A stretch of 57,242 bases of DNA from Chloroflexota bacterium (GCA_016190755.1 JACPPY010000051.1:1-57242), one strand, 5' to 3'. Shown: positions 15,606 to 25,145, numbered from the stretch's first letter. Notes: generated by a model not told the origin, from the sequence alone. A program made the numbers and translations.

Positions 15606-18185
15606 ATGAGTAAAGCAGAACTGAGCAGTAATCAGACGGGCGAAACGCCTATGAACGACGACGTATGGCTTCATTCCGCCTGCGAGATGTGCTATTCCAG
15701 CTGTGGCATCCTTGTTCATCGGGTAAACGGAGTCGTGGTGAAGATCGAGGGCGATCCCGAATGCCCTCATAACCTGGGCAAGCAATGCGCCAAGGGACAG
15801 GCGGCCATAATGACCCTGTACGACCCAAATCGCGTTAAGACTCCCCTCAAAAGAACGAACCCTCAGAAGGGCATAGGTGTGGATCCCAAATGGGAAGCAA
15901 TTAGCTGGGAAGAGGCCCTTAACATAGTTTGTGAAAGGCTAAAGAAGGTTAGAAACGATGACCCAAGTAGGCTTATAGTCAGTGAGTGGGATGGGAGCTG
16001 GGGATTCTTGACAAAGGCCTGGCAGCTTGCTTTTGGCCGTCGAGAGCCGACAAATCTGGCGACCGCTGCGCGCTGTGGGGCTGGTTTACACTCAGTAACC
16101 TACCTCGTTAATGGAACCTTCCATAACGATGTCGATCTTGAGTACTGCAATTATTGCATATTATGGGGCAGTCAAATGGGCTTTCTAGCCGGGCTCGGCC
16201 CCATGCCTATGGCCCGAAAGATGGCCGAAGCACGGGCGAGAGGCATGAAACTTGTGGTTATTGATCCGAGATGTAGCACCCCGGCAGCCAAAGCAGACGA
16301 ATGGATACCTATCAGGCCTGGCACTGACGGCGCCATGGCACTAGCCATGCTCAATGTCTTGCTTAACGAGCTAGGGATTTATGATCGCGAGTTCATAAAA
16401 AGGCACACCAACGGTTGCTATTTGATAGGGCTGGACGGTCGTTATGTAAGAGACAAGGAGAACGGCAAGCCCTTGGTATGGGACAGCGTAGAGTCGAAAG
16501 CCAAGACCTTTGATGCCGAAGTGAAAGATTACGCCCTTGAGGGAAGTTACTCGGTTGACGGCGTTGAGTGCCGACCAGCCTTTCAATTACTCAAGGAGCA
16601 AGTGAAAAAGTATACCCCGGAGCAGGTGTCTTCTATAACTACTGTGTCCGCCGCCACAATTCGGCGGATTGCTCAAGAATTCGGTGAAGCAGCGAAGATA
16701 GGTTCTAAGATCGTAATTCAAGACAAGGAGCTTCCCTACCGGCCCGCTGGCATCATTTACTACAAGGGTATTGTAGCGCGTAAGCAAGCAACATGGCAGG
16801 AGTTGAGCATCCTGCTTCTGAATCTGGCGGTGGGCAGCTTCTACGCCCCAGGAGGATACAGTGGCATCAATCTGTTTGGCCCTTCGGGCAGGTGGGAGCC
16901 CAGACAGAGCAAAGATGGACTTGTGGTGCCTGCCGACAAAATAACGCACTTCGACCCCTATGCCCCCAGAACAGAATCCCCCCTGGGAGGGATCGGAAAT
17001 CTTCTGACACTCGGGGACGGCCCGGGCCAAATGAGATTCTATAGTATTGCTGACTCAGAAAAGTACCAACTAGCGGTAAAACCGGAAGTCGCGATCATCT
17101 GCCGGACTAACTGGGCACAAGCTCGAGAGAATAAAGAGGACGCAGCCAGGCCTTTGCTAAACATTCCCTTCGTGATTTCTTTCGCCACCGTCTTGGATGA
17201 GACCGCCGAATTTGCTGATGTGGTTCTGCCGGACACTGCTTGTATGGAGAGGTTGGTTCCGTTTCCGAACAGCAGGCAACAAACGCATATCATGCCGGCT
17301 ACAGGCCACTTCTATTGGGGAATGGCACATCCCTTGCTGCGGCCAGCCGGTGAGGCCAGGCACTGGTGTCAGGTCCTGGTAGAAATAGCCGACAGGATGG
17401 GGTTCTTGGATGATCTCAACAGTCGAGTGAACCTTGCCATTTCCAACACAGCCTATAAGCTTGAGCCAAACAAGAAATATAGCATTGAGGAGATAACGGA
17501 TCGAGTTGCAAAGTCAGAATTCGGTTCCGATCATGGCCTTAAGTGGTTTGCGGAGCATGGATACCTACGGGTTGGAAGAAGCGTAGAAGAGAGTTATCCG
17601 ATCGCCGATTTGAAACCCAGGGTCCCGATGTACTGCGAGCACTTTGTTCAAGGTACCGAAGAAGTCAAGAAGACAATAGAAGAACGCCATATCACGTGGT
17701 GGGACATGTCGGATTATGCCGCTTTGCCAAGCTGGAGACCAAGCCCGGCATACGCCAGGCGGCTATCCACGGAATATAACCTATTCTGCATAAATTACAC
17801 GGATCCACTAACGTTCAAAACTATTACACCTGAGAACGCCTGGCTAAACGAAGTAGCTGAGCGTCATTTCCGACTGCATAGAATAGAAGTTAGTGCTGAA
17901 GCTGCCAAGAAGAGAGGGATCAAGGATGGCGACCTTATTTGGGTGGAATCCGTAGCCGGGAAGGTCAAGGGGAAGGCCAGGGTGACCGAATGCATCCATC
18001 CTGAAGTGGTTGCAATAGGCGGTACCTTCGGAAGTTGGGCGAAGGGAAAGCCGATCGCAAGAGGAAAGGGCGTTCACCACAACAGTCTAATCCCTGTGAG
18101 CGACGACCGGATCGATGTACTTTCCGGGGCTATAGAGGATTGCATAGAGGTAAAGGTCTATAAAGCGAAGGAACAAGATGTCTAG
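15606..18185 (+). CDS. Molybdopterin oxidoreductase catalytic subunit (DMSO reductase family, NrfD-type complex)
   Basis: An 859-residue bis-pyranopterin Mo/W enzyme. The N-terminal [4Fe-4S] motif is CEMCYSSC (residues 26-33) with the fourth cysteine in GKQCAKG (61); a probable metal-ligand cysteine is C157 in AARCGAG. WGSQMGFLAGLGP, RGMKLVVIDPRCS, ADEWIPIRPGTDGA and the C-terminal MoCo-binding AAKKRGIKDGDLIWVES domain are typical of the PsrA/PhsA-like and uncharacterised NrfD-linked groups. Unlike those periplasmic enzymes it has no twin-arginine signal, so it is probably cytoplasmic. The ATG at 15606 is chosen because AGAGGAGG lies at ideal spacing. Substrate unknown: sulfur compounds, hydroxylated aromatics and hydration reactions all occur in the family. 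Confidence 0.85.
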   Translation: MSKAELSSNQTGETPMNDDVWLHSACEMCYSSCGILVHRVNGVVVKIEGDPECPHNLGKQCAKGQAAIMTLYDPNRVKTPLKRTNPQKGIGVDPKWEAISWEEALNIVCERLKKVRNDDPSRLIVSEWDGSWGFLTKAWQLAFGRREPTNLATAARCGAGLHSVTYLVNGTFHNDVDLEYCNYCILWGSQMGFLAGLGPMPMARKMAEARARGMKLVVIDPRCSTPAAKADEWIPIRPGTDGAMALAMLNVLLNELGIYDREFIKRHTNGCYLIGLDGRYVRDKENGKPLVWDSVESKAKTFDAEVKDYALEGSYSVDGVECRPAFQLLKEQVKKYTPEQVSSITTVSAATIRRIAQEFGEAAKIGSKIVIQDKELPYRPAGIIYYKGIVARKQATWQELSILLLNLAVGSFYAPGGYSGINLFGPSGRWEPRQSKDGLVVPADKITHFDPYAPRTESPLGGIGNLLTLGDGPGQMRFYSIADSEKYQLAVKPEVAIICRTNWAQARENKEDAARPLLNIPFVISFATVLDETAEFADVVLPDTACMERLVPFPNSRQQTHIMPATGHFYWGMAHPLLRPAGEARHWCQVLVEIADRMGFLDDLNSRVNLAISNTAYKLEPNKKYSIEEITDRVAKSEFGSDHGLKWFAEHGYLRVGRSVEESYPIADLKPRVPMYCEHFVQGTEEVKKTIEERHITWWDMSDYAALPSWRPSPAYARRLSTEYNLFCINYTDPLTFKTITPENAWLNEVAERHFRLHRIEVSAEAAKKRGIKDGDLIWVESVAGKVKGKARVTECIHPEVVAIGGTFGSWAKGKPIARGKGVHHNSLIPVSDDRIDVLSGAIEDCIEVKVYKAKEQDV

Positions 18186-18780
18186 ACTTGGTATGGTGAT
18201 AGATTTGAAAACTTGCATAGCCTGTTATGCCTGCGTAGTAAGCTGCAAGGTTGAAAACGGTACACCGCCCACAGTTTTCTGGGCTAAGGTGCTAGAAAGA
18301 GAAGAGGGGAAATACCCCACTGCAAGAAGAATTATACTGCCTGTGCTTTGTAACCATTGTCAGGATCCACCCTGTCTTCGTGTTTGCCCCAGTGGGGCGA
18401 CCACCAAAAGAGAGGACGGCATAGTTTTGGTGGACGCAAAGAAGTGTGTCGGCTGCAAAGCTTGCATGACAGCCTGCCCTTACGATTCCCGGTATTTCAT
18501 TAAAGAAATAAGGGGTTACTTTGGAGAAGACCTTGTACCCTGTGAACGTGTAAGTTATCAAAAACATCAAGAAGGTGTTGTGGAGAAATGCACCTTTTGC
18601 GTAGAGAGGGTAAAGAAAGGATTAGAGCCAGCCTGCGTGCAGGTATGTCCCGCTAGTTGCCGGCATTTCGGGGACCTGGACGACCCCAATAGCGAGGTAT
18701 CCCGTTTGCTAAAAGCAAGGTTATCCTTTCAGCTTCTTCCCGAAATAGGTACTAAGCCCTCGGTATATTATTTGACGTAG
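18178..18780 (+). CDS. Four-cluster ferredoxin subunit (DmsB/PsrB/NrfC type)
   Basis: A 200-residue electron-transfer subunit with four [4Fe-4S] motifs: CIACYACVVSC, CNHCQDPPCLRVCP, CVGCKACMTACP and CTFCVERVKKGLEPACVQVCP, in the standard DmsB/PsrB order. It overlaps the end of the catalytic gene by eight bases, so translation is coupled. It would pass electrons between the molybdenum subunit and the NrfD-type membrane protein. There is no signal peptide. Confidence 0.93.
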   Translation: MSRLGMVIDLKTCIACYACVVSCKVENGTPPTVFWAKVLEREEGKYPTARRIILPVLCNHCQDPPCLRVCPSGATTKREDGIVLVDAKKCVGCKACMTACPYDSRYFIKEIRGYFGEDLVPCERVSYQKHQEGVVEKCTFCVERVKKGLEPACVQVCPASCRHFGDLDDPNSEVSRLLKARLSFQLLPEIGTKPSVYYLT

Positions 18781-18793
18781 AGGGGTGAATGCG

Positions 18794-19699
18794 ATGGCAA
18801 GACCGTTGGAAGAGTTCGCTTTGACCGCAAAACGGCAAAAGGCGTGGGGTTGGCCCATAGCCGTTGCTCTTTTTCTGGCGGCAGTTGGGAGCGGCTTATT
18901 TCTGATCTCTCTCTTGGTGGAAAGGGTTATGGGAGTGCCCTTCGATTTTGGCCTTATTTTGGGAATAGGGGTTGGTGGAATAGCGACGAGCGCGGCTTTC
19001 GTCTTCGACCTGGGGCGCAAAGGGAGATTCTGGCGCGTTTTGCTCCGGCCGGGCAAGTCCTGGATCAGCCGCGGGATAATCCTGATCAGCATGTTTGTTA
19101 TTTTTGGCCTGCTATATGCCGTCCCCGGTTGGTGGAGCTGGTTACCCTGGACAAAGGAGACCGGGCTGGGGCAGGCTCTAATGGTAATCGCGGCTCTGGG
19201 AGCCTTTGGGACAATGTTCTACTCAGGCTTTGTCTTGTCATATTCCTTAGCTATCTCCATCTGGAATACCAACCTGCTTCCGATATTGTGCGTTGCCTAC
19301 GCCTTTTTGGCGGGCATAGCAATGATGTTTATCATGAATTCTGCTTTGGGCGAAGGCGGCATCAATTTCAGCCTGCTCAAAGTGATGGAAATGTCGCTGA
19401 TCATCTTTACTATGGTCCTATTCTTCGCTTATCTAATGACCACAGGCTACGCCGGAACAGCCTCAAGAGAAGCTACTATGCTCCTGGTCAAGGGTAGACT
19501 GGCCTGGGTTTTCTGGGGTGGAGTGATCGCTATCGGCTTGCTACTTCCGCTATTGATCACTGGCTACACCTACATCAATTCGGACATCGGTGCGCCTTCT
19601 GTGGCACTATTAGCCACAGCCGGAGTTCTGGAACTCTCTGGCGGTCTGCTTTTTAGATACAGCTTACTGAGGGCAGGGGTCTTCGCTCGAGTCGCATGA
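18794..19699 (+). CDS. NrfD/PsrC-type membrane anchor subunit
   Basis: A 301-residue polytopic membrane protein with about eight to nine helices, beginning near AVALFLAAVGSGLFL. This is the NrfD/PsrC quinone-interacting anchor of the complex; the family signature includes GLFGFDLGRKGRFWR-like and SWISRG elements, here DLGRKGRFWR and SWISRG. The ATG at 18794 is preferred to a GTG at 18785 because the AGGGG ribosome binding site is too close to the latter. It completes a three-gene operon that links quinone oxidation or reduction to the catalytic subunit. Confidence 0.88.
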   Translation: MARPLEEFALTAKRQKAWGWPIAVALFLAAVGSGLFLISLLVERVMGVPFDFGLILGIGVGGIATSAAFVFDLGRKGRFWRVLLRPGKSWISRGIILISMFVIFGLLYAVPGWWSWLPWTKETGLGQALMVIAALGAFGTMFYSGFVLSYSLAISIWNTNLLPILCVAYAFLAGIAMMFIMNSALGEGGINFSLLKVMEMSLIIFTMVLFFAYLMTTGYAGTASREATMLLVKGRLAWVFWGGVIAIGLLLPLLITGYTYINSDIGAPSVALLATAGVLELSGGLLFRYSLLRAGVFARVA

Positions 19700-19760
19700 C
19701 CCTAAACTGAAACCAAAATGGAACGCTCATACCTGCTCGGGCTGGGGAGCTACCCAAGCG

Positions 19761-19830
19761 GGGAGTGTACGAAGGGGCTGCGCCCCTTCGAGCAATAGAA
19801 ACAATGCGCCTTTCGCTCTGGAATCAGTAT
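19761..19830. repeat. Dispersed intergenic repeat, copy A (short form)
   Basis: GGGAGTGTACGAAGGGGC begins a unit containing a perfect 9-bp hairpin (CGAAGGGGC, loop TGC, GCCCCTTCG; 19770-19790), then sequence ending CGCCTTTCGCTCTGGAATCAGT. The same outer sequences occur in copy B (about 24988-25128), where an extra second hairpin is inserted between them. It lies between the NrfD gene and the tungsten oxidoreductase gene. The rest of 19700-19921 contains no gene. Confidence 0.7.
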
Positions 19831-19921
19831 GGTAGCTTCGGGAAGCAAGCACAAGGCGAAGACGTTTCTCCGTTTTAACGCTCGTGCATGCGTTACAAGA
19901 GTAAAGACCGGGGAGGAGTAA

Positions 19922-21850
19922 GTGGGCCTTTATGGGTATGCTGGCAAGATCCTTCGAGTGGATCTCGACAAGGGACAATTTAGCTTTGAGCATGAAGACC
20001 CGACCACATTAAGGAAGTACCTCGGCGGCGCGGGCCTCGGAACAAAAATCCTGTACGACGAAGTTCGACAAGGTGTTAAGTGGTCCGATTCCGAGAACCG
20101 CCTGGTCCTCTGCTCCGGCCCATTGGGGGGCGTGGCAAAGGGGTCAGGCAACTTCTCTGTCATCACCAAGGGCCCATTGACTGAAGGCGCCACCTCTACC
20201 CAGGCTAACGGGTATTTTGGAGCCTATCTGAGATTTGCTGGCTTCGACGGTATTATTATCCAAGGCAAGGCAAAAGGCCTGAGTTACCTGTACGTGCATG
20301 ATGGCAAGGCTGAACTCAGGGATGCAAGCCACCTCGCCGGTAAAGATACGTGGGAAACGGAAGACCTGATTAAGCAAGAATCAGGCACTAGCCAGCAGGC
20401 GATGACCGTCTTTAGCATCGGCCCAGCAGGAGAAAACCTGGTGAGGTTTGCTGCACTGGTCGGCGATCGCGGTCATGTGGCTGGCCATAACGGCGTGGGA
20501 GCAGTCATAGGCTCGAAGGACCTTAAGGCCATTGCCATCGCCCGCAGCAAGGTCAGGATCAACGTCTTTGATCCTCACCAGCTTTCTAGTTTATGCAAGA
20601 AGATGCTTGACACCATCAAGGACGATGCCTTGTGGTCACGGACCTATCATTGGGGAACTTTAACGTTCTTGGTAGCAGGCGCCGCCGCTGGCAATGTCGC
20701 CTTCAAAAACTACACTATGCACGGGTGCCCTTTGACCAAAGAGCAGCTCAAGACTTTTGACGCACTATATCTCAGGCAAAAACTCACTCTTGTCAGGCAT
20801 CACCCTTGCTGGGCTTGCCAGATGCACCACTGTGACATAATACGCATACCTGACGGACCATATGCGGGACTTGAAGGCGAAGAGCCGGAGTACGAAGGGT
20901 ATGCTGCGATGGGAACCCAGATAGGTAACTATGACGGTATGGCGGCTACCGCTCTCTCCAACGAGGTTGACCGTCTTGGCCTTGAGATGAACGAGACCGG
21001 CTGGGTACTCGGCATGGTAATGGAAGGTTACGAGAACGGACTGCTTAATAGAAAAGATACCGACGGGCTGGAGATGACCTGGGGCAATGTGCAGGCGGCA
21101 CGAGCCATGATAAATAAGATCAGCCGCCGCGAGGGGATAGGCAACATATTGGCGGAAGGTGTGATGAGGGCGTCTCAGAGCCTCGGTAGAGGAATGGCTG
21201 AACTTGCCATTCACAGCAAGCAAGGCAACACACCGCTAAGTCATGATCATAGGAACAGCTGGTCTTATCTTTTTGACACTTCGGTCTCGGACACCGGCAC
21301 AAACGAATTGCATGTTCAGCCGCGAGCAAGCTGCATGGGATTGAACGAGCCCACCCCGTACTCCCCTCCAGAGATCGCCAGCTTCATCGCAAAGGTGAGG
21401 GGAGTTACTCCCTTCATTGACTGCCTTGGCGTGTGTCGTCAAGCCAACCGGGAAGTCCCTGAGTTATTGGTGGGCATGCTAAACGCGGTCACTGGTTGGG
21501 ACTTCACCTGGGAAGAGGCCATGCAGGTAGGGCTGCGCGTTGTCAACCTTTTCCGGGCCTTTAATGTCCGTCACGGCTACAAGCCCGACGCGGAGGCTCC
21601 TTCACCACGCTATTGCTCGATACCTGTGGACGGCCCGGCAAAGGGCAAAGATATCACCTCAGAATTGGAAAAGATGTCGGAAGTTTTTTACCGCGAGATG
21701 GGCTGGGATCGCGCTAGCGGCAAACCATTACCTGAGACCCTCCGCGGACTCGACTTGGCCAGCATTGTGCCTGACATTTGGGCCGTCTCTAGAAGAACCA
21801 CAGGTGACTTCGACACTCGCAGTCCGACGCCACAAAGCGGGGCAGGATAA
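19922..21850 (+). CDS. aor: Tungsten-containing aldehyde ferredoxin oxidoreductase
   Basis: A 642-residue AOR-family enzyme oxidising aldehydes to acids with ferredoxin, or the reverse, using a tungsto-bispterin. It has the N-terminal YAGKILRVDL, GGAGLGTKIL and GSGNFSVITKGPLTE pterin-binding segments. The [4Fe-4S] ligands are in CWACQMHHC (C296, C299, C304) and a later cysteine of DCLGVC (C505). The start is GTG at 19922 behind GGAGGAG. The neighbouring genes (isochorismatase-type hydrolase, UbiD decarboxylases) suggest aromatic or branched carboxylic-acid metabolism, but the substrate cannot be read from sequence. Confidence 0.94.
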   Translation: MGLYGYAGKILRVDLDKGQFSFEHEDPTTLRKYLGGAGLGTKILYDEVRQGVKWSDSENRLVLCSGPLGGVAKGSGNFSVITKGPLTEGATSTQANGYFGAYLRFAGFDGIIIQGKAKGLSYLYVHDGKAELRDASHLAGKDTWETEDLIKQESGTSQQAMTVFSIGPAGENLVRFAALVGDRGHVAGHNGVGAVIGSKDLKAIAIARSKVRINVFDPHQLSSLCKKMLDTIKDDALWSRTYHWGTLTFLVAGAAAGNVAFKNYTMHGCPLTKEQLKTFDALYLRQKLTLVRHHPCWACQMHHCDIIRIPDGPYAGLEGEEPEYEGYAAMGTQIGNYDGMAATALSNEVDRLGLEMNETGWVLGMVMEGYENGLLNRKDTDGLEMTWGNVQAARAMINKISRREGIGNILAEGVMRASQSLGRGMAELAIHSKQGNTPLSHDHRNSWSYLFDTSVSDTGTNELHVQPRASCMGLNEPTPYSPPEIASFIAKVRGVTPFIDCLGVCRQANREVPELLVGMLNAVTGWDFTWEEAMQVGLRVVNLFRAFNVRHGYKPDAEAPSPRYCSIPVDGPAKGKDITSELEKMSEVFYREMGWDRASGKPLPETLRGLDLASIVPDIWAVSRRTTGDFDTRSPTPQSGAG

Positions 21851-21885
21851 CACCAATTTGTATGGCCCGGTTCACCACGCGCCCG

Positions 21886-22530
21886 TCAGTCCCTCGCTTC
21901 GGTGACCTTAGCTCCAGCCGGAACGTAACGCGACCAAAGTTTGAACAGGTCGGTGGAAGTGCGCACAAAACCGAAAGTCATCCTGATGTTCTGCAGCGTG
22001 GCCTCATGGAATTCCTTAGAACGTGCTGCTGTGCAGTCGCTCAAGAAGACGACGTTGTAGTCCATCATGAATGCCTGCCGGGCGGTGGACTCTACGCATG
22101 TGTTGGTGGTGACTCCGCTCATGATGACAGTCTTGACCCCGGCGTTTCTCAGCACCAGATCTAGGTTAGTGCCAATAAACCCGCTGAATCGGTACTTGAC
22201 CACCACGCGCTCGTCTGGCAACGGCGTTATCCTATACAATTGAGCGCCCCAACTGCCTTCCTCGCAGAGGTTTGGTATATCTCCATTCTTGTTCACCCAG
22301 GCCTCGGAGCGCGTCCACCTGGTGTGCCCAGTGCGAATGAAGATGATTGGCACCTTTGCCCGCCGTCCCTGGTCAACGAGGTTGACGATGTTCGGCACCA
22401 CGCCCATCATAAGGGAAACATCAACCCCTTTCTTGGCCACTCCGCCTTCCGGATGACAGAAATCGTTCTGGATGTCGATAACCAGCACCGCAGCGTTTCT
22501 TGGGTTGACCATCTCCTCTAAAGTGAGCAT
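21886..22530 (-). CDS. Isochorismatase-family cysteine hydrolase
   Basis: A 214-residue cysteine hydrolase of the isochorismatase/nicotinamidase superfamily. The expected triad is present: D19 in VLVIDIQNDF, K112 in VVVKYRFSGF and C145 in SGVTTNTCVES. The conserved cis-peptide region precedes the cysteine. Members hydrolyse isochorismate, nicotinamide, ureidoacrylate, biuret or N-carbamoyl compounds; this one is not specific enough to choose. The start is the ATG at 22530 after AGGAGGT; a GTG one codon earlier is too close to the ribosome binding site. It is convergent with the tungsten oxidoreductase gene. Confidence 0.88.
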   Translation of the reverse strand: MLTLEEMVNPRNAAVLVIDIQNDFCHPEGGVAKKGVDVSLMMGVVPNIVNLVDQGRRAKVPIIFIRTGHTRWTRSEAWVNKNGDIPNLCEEGSWGAQLYRITPLPDERVVVKYRFSGFIGTNLDLVLRNAGVKTVIMSGVTTNTCVESTARQAFMMDYNVVFLSDCTAARSKEFHEATLQNIRMTFGFVRTSTDLFKLWSRYVPAGAKVTEARD

Positions 22531-23163
22531 CACGACCTCCTACGTCTGGTTTTCTCATATCAACCCCCTCGAACCGCCCCGTTTCCTCTTGAGTCTTGCC
22601 GCCAACGGCAAGTCAGCTGTTGCGTGCCTCTCTCGGCAGCACCTGCTGGGCATTTTTATTTGCTCAACCGCTATAGCACCGGGTCAATGCTTGTCGAATG
22701 CGGCGATGAAAGCGGCCTCCTGAGCCGCCATATACTGTTCTTTCATCTCATTCTGCTTTTTTATTAACAGTCATGATACTCTCTGCCGCTCTCTATTTGC
22801 AAACTTTTGATCGTAGCTTCATACTGGTGCCATCTACTGACCAGAGGCCGTCCTTTTTCTTTCCCCCATTAACGTTTCAGGCTACTTCGATTTGAATTGG
22901 TATCGCCTCATTGACATGCCTTAAACTGTGTAGTAACATTCTTGCCATGGCCCCACCATCTATTTCATACTTTGTTTAAGGAGGCTTTGCTGGCATGAAG
23001 GCGGAAGCCGTTAGTGCTCCGCTTTCAGGCACGAAGCAAGGAAGGAGGCACCGAGAAAGTCTTTAATTTGCTCTGCCGTCGGTTCCTCTTGAGCACCGGA
23101 GGCCGAGCAGCAGATGAGGTTACAAGATGAGGTTACAAGAAGACACCTAGGGGAGGATAGATT
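22531..23163. other. Long intergenic stretch without a supported gene
   Basis: About 630 bases, AT-richer than the surroundings. It contains a 13-base perfect tandem repeat GATGAGGTTACAA at 23113-23138, a 23-codon ATG frame at 22995-23066 behind AAGGAGG with no family resemblance, and a short minus-strand frame near 22680-22745 without a ribosome binding site. None is convincing as a gene; the region may hold decayed sequence plus the promoter of the solute-binding protein. Confidence 0.4.
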
Positions 23164-24834
23164 ATGAAAAGAATATTGACGGTCACCTTATGCTTCGTCT
23201 TAGTAGTGTTAGCTCTCGGTTGTTCCAAAGCCTCTGTTACCACAACTCAAAAACCAACGACATCTTCTTCGGCTGCACCAAAGACGACAGCCACAACCTC
23301 GGCACAGACAACGGCAAAGACGACATCGGCTCCGCCGCCCACTTCGGCAGCACCAAAGACTACTGCTCCGGCAACAACCGCGCCTCAGCGGGGCGGAACC
23401 CTAAAGATTATCTTCGCCAGCGCCCCGTCAGTCCTGGGCTACCCGGCAAAAATGGGCGTCTTCGATTGGTTCAGTGCCGAACCTGCTCTGGAGAGTCTTG
23501 TGGTGCGGACCACCAAGCTTAATCCCGGGCTGGCTACCGACTGGAAGCCCGGACCAGACGGCAGGTCCCTTATCCTTAACTTGAGGAAAGGCGTCAAGTT
23601 CCATGACGGCACTGACTTCAATGCCGAGGCTGTTAAGTTCAACATCGATTTGCTGAAGCAAGAGAAAGTAACCGACGCCGGCGTTATAACCTCGGCTGAT
23701 GTCCTGGACACATATACGGTGCGGTTGAACCTTGTCGAGTGGAACAGCGCTCTCCTGGATGCGTTGTCATTCTATGCCTTTCCCATGATCTCACCCACTG
23801 CGGTCAAGACCAAGGGCGTTGACTGGGTTAGGGTCAATCCTGTTGGCACCGGGCCCTTCAAGCTAGCCAGCTTTCAGCGCGACGTGTCGGTCAAATACGA
23901 AAGGTTCGCAGATTACTGGGACAAGGGCAAACCGTATCTGGATGGCATCGAAATTCGGTATGTCGCGGACCCACTGACCGCGCTGGCGTCATTCTCAGCC
24001 GGTGAAGCCCAAGTCTACTTCGGTACCGCTTCCGCCAACCCCAAACCGCCTGCTGATGCAGCCCAAAAGGGGTTCCGGGTGGATACTGTTCCTTCAAACG
24101 TCGCGGGGCTTATGCCTGATTCCAGGAACCCTGACTCTCCATTTGCCGATAAGCGGGTGCGCCTAGCCCTGCAATACGCTGTGGACAATGCTGCTATCGT
24201 CAAAGCAATAAGTTACGGGCAATGGTCGGTAGCCACCCAGGTACAAGGCCCCAGCAGCCCGGCCTACAGCAAAGATATCAAACCATATCTCTTTGACCCG
24301 GCAAAGGCCAAGCAGCTACTTTCTGAGGCAGGATATGCCAACGGGTTCAAAACCCGCATCCTGGCAACGTCACGCTATGCCAACAGAGATGCCCTCGTCG
24401 CGCTCCAAGGCTACCTCAAGGGTGTAAACATACAGGCCGATATCGAGATGGTGGAGATTGGGCCGTGGGAGGGCTTGCGAAAAGAGGGGTGGAAGAATGG
24501 TCTCATGCACGCCACATTCCTGAATTCAAACGGGCCCTTTGCCGGCGACCTGCGACGGCTGTTCCCTGCCGATTACACCTTCTATCCCTCAACACAAAGG
24601 CCGCCAGGTTACGGGGAGTTGGTGAGCAAAGCTATATCGGCCACCGACGCGGACGTAGCGGCCAAGCTGAACCAGGATCTCAACAAGTTGCTTTACGACG
24701 AGGTAATGTGGGCCAGCTACTGGCACACGTCCATGTTTGGTGCCAAGTGGCCTGAGGTCCATGATGATGGCATGGCTACATCTCAAACTACACGATGGTT
24801 ACCAGGAGACGCCTGGCTGAGCAGCAAAAAGTAG
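23164..24834 (+). CDS. ABC transporter solute-binding lipoprotein, family 5 (peptide/nickel type)
   Basis: A 556-residue extracytoplasmic binding protein. The signal peptide ends in a lipobox (LALGC), followed by a long Thr/Ala/Pro linker (about residues 25-75). The mature domain shows the family 5 hallmarks: GGTLKIIF, LATDWKPGPDGRSLILNLRKGVKFHDG, NPVGTGPFKLASFQRD, RVRLALQYAVDNAAI and FDPAKAKQLLSEAGY. Such proteins bind oligopeptides, opines, Ni chelates and small carboxylates. No permease or ATPase genes are adjacent, so it is an orphan here. A GGGGAGGA ribosome binding site precedes the ATG, and a strong terminator follows the gene. Confidence 0.92.
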   Translation: MKRILTVTLCFVLVVLALGCSKASVTTTQKPTTSSSAAPKTTATTSAQTTAKTTSAPPPTSAAPKTTAPATTAPQRGGTLKIIFASAPSVLGYPAKMGVFDWFSAEPALESLVVRTTKLNPGLATDWKPGPDGRSLILNLRKGVKFHDGTDFNAEAVKFNIDLLKQEKVTDAGVITSADVLDTYTVRLNLVEWNSALLDALSFYAFPMISPTAVKTKGVDWVRVNPVGTGPFKLASFQRDVSVKYERFADYWDKGKPYLDGIEIRYVADPLTALASFSAGEAQVYFGTASANPKPPADAAQKGFRVDTVPSNVAGLMPDSRNPDSPFADKRVRLALQYAVDNAAIVKAISYGQWSVATQVQGPSSPAYSKDIKPYLFDPAKAKQLLSEAGYANGFKTRILATSRYANRDALVALQGYLKGVNIQADIEMVEIGPWEGLRKEGWKNGLMHATFLNSNGPFAGDLRRLFPADYTFYPSTQRPPGYGELVSKAISATDADVAAKLNQDLNKLLYDEVMWASYWHTSMFGAKWPEVHDDGMATSQTTRWLPGDAWLSSKK

Positions 24835-24863
24835 CCGGCACTCCTGAAAGTAACATCTTACCA

Positions 24864-24917
24864 GGACACACCCCGAATTATGCCGGAGCAGGCCAGAGGT
24901 TCGGGGTGTGTCCTTTT
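24864..24917 (+). terminator. Strong intrinsic terminator of the solute-binding protein gene
   Basis: A perfect 14-bp stem, GGACACACCCCGAA pairing with TTCGGGGTGTGTCC, with a 22-base loop, followed by TTTTGT. It lies 30 bases after the stop codon at 24834 and ends the transcript on the plus strand. Confidence 0.88.
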
Positions 24918-24987
24918 GTCCATGAGCCAATCCCCCGGCTGTCCCTAAATGTAACCCTCATAACCGCTCAGGCAGAACTCCAGCCCG

Positions 24988-25128
24988 AGAGGGGAGTGAA
25001 CGAAGGGGCGCAGCCCCTTAGAGTAATACAACCCCTCTCCCACCTGAACGTAGCGAAGGTAGGGAGAGGGGATCACAGGGGTGTGGGCTCCTTAATACAA
25101 ACAGTTCGCCTTTCAGTTTGGAATCAGT
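24988..25128. repeat. Dispersed intergenic repeat, copy B (long form)
   Basis: It has two hairpins: AAGGGGC/GCCCCTT (25003-25019) and CCCCTCTCCC-ACCT pairing with AGGT-A-GGGAGAGGGG (25032-25071), followed by ACAGGGGTGTGGGCTCCTTA and on through GTTCGCCTTTCAGTTTGGAATCAGT. The second half (from about 25024) is nearly identical to copy C at 28400-28493; the first half and tail match copy A at 19761-19830. It lies just downstream of the solute-binding protein terminator and next to the 3' end of a UbiD gene. Confidence 0.8.
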
Positions 25129-25145
25129 CCAAAGTCTTGAGAGAA

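Noticed and set aside
22995-23066. 23-codon frame with a good AAGGAGG before the binding-protein gene
   Set aside because: Too short, rich in Arg/Lys/Ser without any motif, and inside a long non-coding region; noted within the intergenic entry only.
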